Below the pieces are notes generated by a model that worked only from the letters and a program-made list of their open reading frames with translations, did no database searches and was not told the DNA's origin. Both the position numbers and the translations under genes were made by a program. This document shows, piece by piece, positions 60,073 through 64,000 of a stretch of DNA of 64,000 nt. The stretch is from Lophium mytilinum. Its lineage: Eukaryota > Ascomycota > Dothideomycetes > Mytilinidiales > Mytilinidiaceae. Within the stretch, counting starts at the first letter, position 1, and every line of letters begins with the position of its first letter. The stretch spans positions 316,155 to 380,154 of the forward strand of contig MU004200.1 in the NCBI GenBank assembly GCA_010093605.1, read 5' to 3'.

Positions 60073-60770
60073 ATGGGTCACAGCGCTGGTCTCCGCGCGG
60101 GTACGCGATATGCGTTTTCCCGCTCCTTCAAAACCAAGGGCTACGTACGGCTGCCTCCGAATTCGCGACGAAGTCCTCCCGTTAACGACATGTAGATCCC
60201 GCTTTCCACCTACCTACGGCAGTACAAGGTCGGCGACATCGTCGATGTCGTTGCCAACGGTGCAGTTCAGGCACGTTAATTTCCACCCGGTAGCCTGCGG
60301 CCGTCTCAGGGCTGACAATTGAGCAGAAGGGCATGCCCTACAAGGTCTACCACGGCAAGACCGGCGTCGTCTACAATGTCACACGGTCGGCTGTTGGCGT
60401 GATTCTCTATAAGCAAGTCGGAAACCGCTACATGGAGAAGCGAGTGAAGTACGTGGAATCCGTTGAGATTGGGCTTTCTCGAAACTGACAGCCACCCACA
60501 GCCTCCGAATTGAGCACGTCCGCCTGTCCCGTTCGCGAGAGGATTTCCTCAAGGTACACCGCGCACCGTACTCGACCTAACGAGTCCTCATGCTAATACT
60601 ACCGACAGCGCGTCAAGGAGAACAACGCGAAGATGAAGAAGGCCAAGACCGAGGGCGTCCACGTCCATCTCAAGCGTCTCCCCGTCCCCCCGCGGGAGGC
60701 AAGGACCGTCAGCACCAAGGGCAACATGCCGGAGAGCATCACGCCCATCCCCTACGATACCAAGATCTGA
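60073..60770 (+). CDS. RPL21: 60S ribosomal protein L21 (eL21)
   Basis: Five exons: 60073-60144, 60196-60270, 60327-60448, 60502-60553 and 60609-60770, giving 160 residues, the family length. [76 protein letters not shown] and the C-terminal [12 protein letters not shown] are diagnostic. Intron 2 (60271-60326) begins with GC, not GT: the exon must end GTT CAG to give AVQ|KGMPYK, and the next bases are gcacgt; the nearest GT donors break the frame. The intron has a good branch site (gctgac) and ends gcag. eL21 belongs to the large subunit central protuberance region. Confidence 0.95.
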
Positions 60771-62100
60771 GCGTGTGTTGGTTGGGATTGCGGGTTTCGA
60801 AAAAGGATGGTTGTGGTTGCGGTTGTGGGGCATCTGGGTTCTCTCTGGCGCAACACTATCAAGTCCTTTCTGTACCTCAATCGATATAAGGATTAGGTTC
60901 AATTGGCATTTCTGGTCTTATTGCTTGCTTTGCTGGGTGAGAATGAAGAACGCACGGCGCCGATTCATAGTGACCATGAAGACCCGTCAGTTCTTCAGCG
61001 TGGAAGGGAGATATACTCTAGCTTTAGAGTGTTCCCAGCTAACGACATTGCCTAAGCGCGAAACCGCTCTCTCGGCCTTTGTCACTACACAGCCTCCTTT
61101 AATATCTCACGCATCTTCTAGGCCTTCAAAACGAGCTCGTTCGCCCCTTGATCGGACCCTCCTCAAATACACATGCCCTCCCGTTTACGCATCTTTACAG
61201 CCATAATGCAATTACTGGATCCTGTTTTGGCACAGTCAAGTCATTCCCTGTCTAATTCCCTTTTCCTATTTTGCGTATCTGGCAAAGCCCTTCGTGCAGT
61301 CATTCTTGCTTTGCGCGTTCGCTTTCTGCACCGAACAGGCTTGGCCGTAAGCGCACGTGAGGGATAAACTGGGATTCATGATCCCATGCCGGTTCCTAGT
61401 TCCAATGTTCGCACATCCCCTGCTGGCTGCAGCAGTGCCTAAGAAAAGTTAGGTCTTTGGGCCTATGGGGGTTTGGTGGTGTCACTGGGTGCGTAGAAGT
61501 AGCTATCACCGCTTGGAAGGCTTTGATGTTGTGCGTCATTTGAGGTGTTCTTATTATTAGAAAGGGGGCCACATCCGTGCTTTAAGTCGTTCAGATACCC
61601 AGATTCTGCTATGTCGGTTTACTAGCATACACACGTGCGGAATATAATGCTGCCGGGAATGCTTCGGCGACTTCCTCAAGTGGTCGACTTGTGATGAGTT
61701 TTGAAGTGGCTAAAATTGAGATTCTGGAAAGGCGTTCGCGACCTGCGTCTGATTCGCGCCCTTCAATCCATGACATTACCACCAACTTTTTCTGCACATA
61801 CGGGGTCCTCCCAATGGCGACGACTACTTGTCAAAATGGTTTGGCTTGATGTCTGATTCGCGTGGTGCCGTTTTTCACAGTGTGTATGGCCTTTTAGGGG
61901 TGTCTCACACTGTGTTAGCCCGCAAGATTAAGAAGCGCTTTCATGACACATAAAGATTATGTCCTTTCCTCCTTGCGATAGCTTGCTGTCGGAAAAACAG
62001 ATTTTGCTTTTCAAGGGATTCTAAATAGCCAGCCAAGTGTTCTTCTATGCCCAACCCCAACCAGCGCTCTGCTACAGAGTCCGAAACCAAAACATCATGA
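60771..62100. other. Intergenic region between convergent RPL21 and the transporter gene
   Basis: 1.3 kb with no gene recognised. Only frames of 60-140 codons without motifs. Confidence 0.6.
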
Positions 62101-64000
62101 TCAATTCACCCTCAAATACCTATCCCTCAACCCCTTCCAACTCCACTCCCCAAACAACCCCTTCCTCCTCCCCTCCCCCGCACCCCTCCCACTCCCCCCC
62201 GTAAAAAACCCACTAACAAACTGCAACTCATACACCCTCCCCTCCCCGCCCTCCCCCGCAAGCTCCTCCAACGAGCGCCGCCTCGTCTCTGGCACGAGCA
62301 GCGTAGTCCCGATACCGCAGAACATGAAGAGCGCGAAGATCTGCATGACGCCGTGCAGCCAGGGCGAAGGGTTGGCCGGCGTCGCGCCGCGCTTGACCAT
62401 GGGCGCGAAGACGACCTGGGCCAGCATGGCGCCGATCTTGCCGCAGCCGGCGGATAGGCCGTGCGCGGTGGCGCGGACGCGCGTGGGGAAGACTTCGGCG
62501 GGCGTGATGAAGGTTGTTGCGTTAGGGCCTGGTGGGGAGGGGGGTTAGCAGGCGTGAGAGAAGGGCAGGGGAGGGTTGTATGTGGCGCGAGCACTTTCGA
62601 TTGCTTCAAGAAGTAGTTTCAAAGGGGGCGTGTGGCAGCTTACCGAAGTTGAAGAAGAATTGGCAGAGGATGTAGAGAACGAGGAGGGATTTCTGGGATA
62701 GGCCGTTGAAGTTGAAGCCGATGACGCAGAAAAGGATGGTGAGGACTGTGAAGCCGGCGAGCTGGATGGGTCGTCGTCCGAATATGTCTACGGTTGCTAC
62801 TGTAAACCAGTATCCTGGGATTGCACCGGCGCAGATGAGGACTAGTTGGCCGACAGCAGCATTGTGGAGAAGCATGTAGATATTATCTTTCTTGTCAAAT
62901 CCAATCGCAGACAGAACGCTAGAGTTATTGAGATTGATGCCGTAAAAGGCCACATCAAGGAGGAACCATGATCCTGCAGTCCCAAGGAGCTTCAAGGCAT
63001 TGGAACGCTTGGTGAAGAACCTCCAGATCTCTAAAGGGCCGGGGCGAGGGGTGCGATACTTCAACATCTCGGCTTGCGCGCGAGCCTGGTGGAGTCTATC
63101 GATTTGAGCGCCTCCTTTTTTGCCTGATCGATATCTTCGGGCATCGGCAGAGGCTGTTTCAACGTCGTAGAGTACGTCGAAGGTGTATCGTGGAGTTTCG
63201 GGGATAGTGAGCCGGTAGTACAAGGCGAACCAGCCAGGAATGCTACCGAACCCAATTATAATGCGCCACATTATATCTACAGCTCTTAGACAGTCTCCGT
63301 TACATTCTGAAACGGAGTGGACTGGTTCCAGGGTCTTTCTGTATGCGGTTGTAACAACAAGGGCTATAATCGCAGCTGCGAACTGACCGAAGCCTTGCAT
63401 GGCAAAGACGGCTGCAACAATCGAGCCTCGCCATTTGGTGCTCGCAAATTCCGAGGTGATGACGCTTGATAGAGGGTAGTCTCCTCCAATTCCTGGAAGG
63501 TAATTTATGTATTAGTCCAGGGGGTGATATGCCAAAATTTTGAAGTGGTGAATACCTAATCCCATAAGCACCCTCCAGAAGATGAAGGCACCAACGAAGG
63601 ACAAAGCGTTAGACGAAGCACAGAGAGCTTGCGCTACTGTAGCAGAAATAATGATGAGCAGCTCGATGCCATACATCCTCTTGCGCCCAAGTACGTCTGC
63701 CAAGTATCCAAAGAACATCTGCCCCGCCACAGCACCAGCAGACGTCGAGACTTTGATGGCAGTATCGGCGTTGTGTGGCATGACGCCGCCATTGGAATCC
63801 TGCCAGAAGACTATACCAAGCATTGCTGTTGCTAGATTGACGGCGAACAACTATGAGCAATTAGAAGCAGCAACTACGAAGACTCAGATGAAAGTTGCAC
63901 CTCACGCTATACGCGTCGGTAAAGAATCCTACGCCAGTCACTACAATCAGGCGTAGATGGTACCATCCGAACGAGGCCTTGTCGATCTCTGCGAGGGCCA
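62101..64000 (-). CDS. Pho84-family major facilitator (phosphate:H+ symporter-like), 5' end beyond the window
   Basis: Four exons are seen on the minus strand: 64000-63906 (partial), 63850-63556, 63492-62644 and 62528-62101. The visible start EIDKASFGWYHLRLIVVTGV leads into GFFTDAYS, then FFGYLADVLGRKRMYGIEL (the loop 2-3 MFS signature), GGDYPLSSVITSEFASTKWR (the Pho84-family signature), IPETPRYTFDV, a cytosolic loop, GAIPGYWFTVATVDIFGRRP and ITPAEVFPTRVRATAHGLSA near the C-terminus. It looks like a complete 12-helix carrier except for the first few residues. Members take up inorganic phosphate with protons at the plasma membrane; some transport other organic phosphates, so the substrate is inferred. 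The last intron (62529-62643, 115 bp) has a CTAAC branch site near its end. Confidence 0.88.

Overview
The window reads as a nuclear contig of a filamentous ascomycete (Pezizomycotina; a Dothideomycete is plausible but not proven). The reasons are short GT-AG introns of mostly 44-115 bp with CTAAC/CTGAC-type branch sites, intron-rich housekeeping genes, fungus-specific proteins (PalI/Rim9, a QDE-1/SAD-1-type RNA-dependent RNA polymerase, Pho84-type transporter), and an AT-rich retrotransposon block with the TpA-rich look of repeat-induced point mutation (RIP).

Region 1-14.9 kb is gene-poor and AT-rich. It holds the 3' part of one chromodomain-type Gypsy element (1 to about 4.79 kb), then a complete but decayed second Gypsy element (5448-13182) with two 222-bp LTRs and a 5-bp target duplication GATAC, inserted into a third repeat that I could not classify (4790-5442 and 13188 to about 14.9 kb). 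The block ends abruptly near 14,905. From there to 64 kb the sequence is ordinary GC-balanced, gene-rich DNA.

Genes in order: a divergent septin-type GTPase (16.4-18.4 kb, +); an F-box-like protein with an unusually long intron carrying a fold-back repeat (19.8-21.5 kb, +); REV3, the catalytic subunit of translesion polymerase zeta (22.7-27.8 kb, -), divergent from SLU7, a splicing factor (28.2-29.6 kb, +); SLA2/End4 endocytic adaptor with eleven coding exons (30.3-34.0 kb, +); PalI/RIM9 pH sensor (35.3-37.7 kb, -); RPS4 (38.8-40.0 kb, -); aspartate-semialdehyde dehydrogenase HOM2 (40.7-42.0 kb, -); mitochondrial D-lactate dehydrogenase with ten coding exons (42.3-44.5 kb, -); a large coiled-coil protein of unknown function (46.4-50.4 kb, +); an RNA-silencing RdRP (51.7-56.7 kb, +); ELP6 (57.7-58.9 kb, +); RPL37 (-) and RPL21 (+) sharing a 273-bp divergent promoter (59.3-60.8 kb); and a Pho84-family phosphate-type transporter that runs off the right edge (62.1-64.0 kb, -).

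There is no operon or obvious cluster; most genes are independent housekeeping genes. The RdRP (RNA silencing) and the RIP-worn retrotransposons are two faces of genome defence, but they lie some 37 kb apart and nothing shows a direct link. The least explained signals are: a short inverted-repeat core (cgccactgYYtggggtacc) present in the two abnormally long introns of the window (F-box gene and coiled-coil gene), reminiscent of introner-like elements; a telomere-like CCCTAA array that lies in the protease-to-RT linker of a Gypsy element and reads as an Asn-Pro repeat; a GC-AG intron in RPL21; and three tandem ~99-bp repeats upstream of the REV3 3' end. Exon coordinates were set by hand from splice motifs, and phase and total length were checked for every gene with introns.
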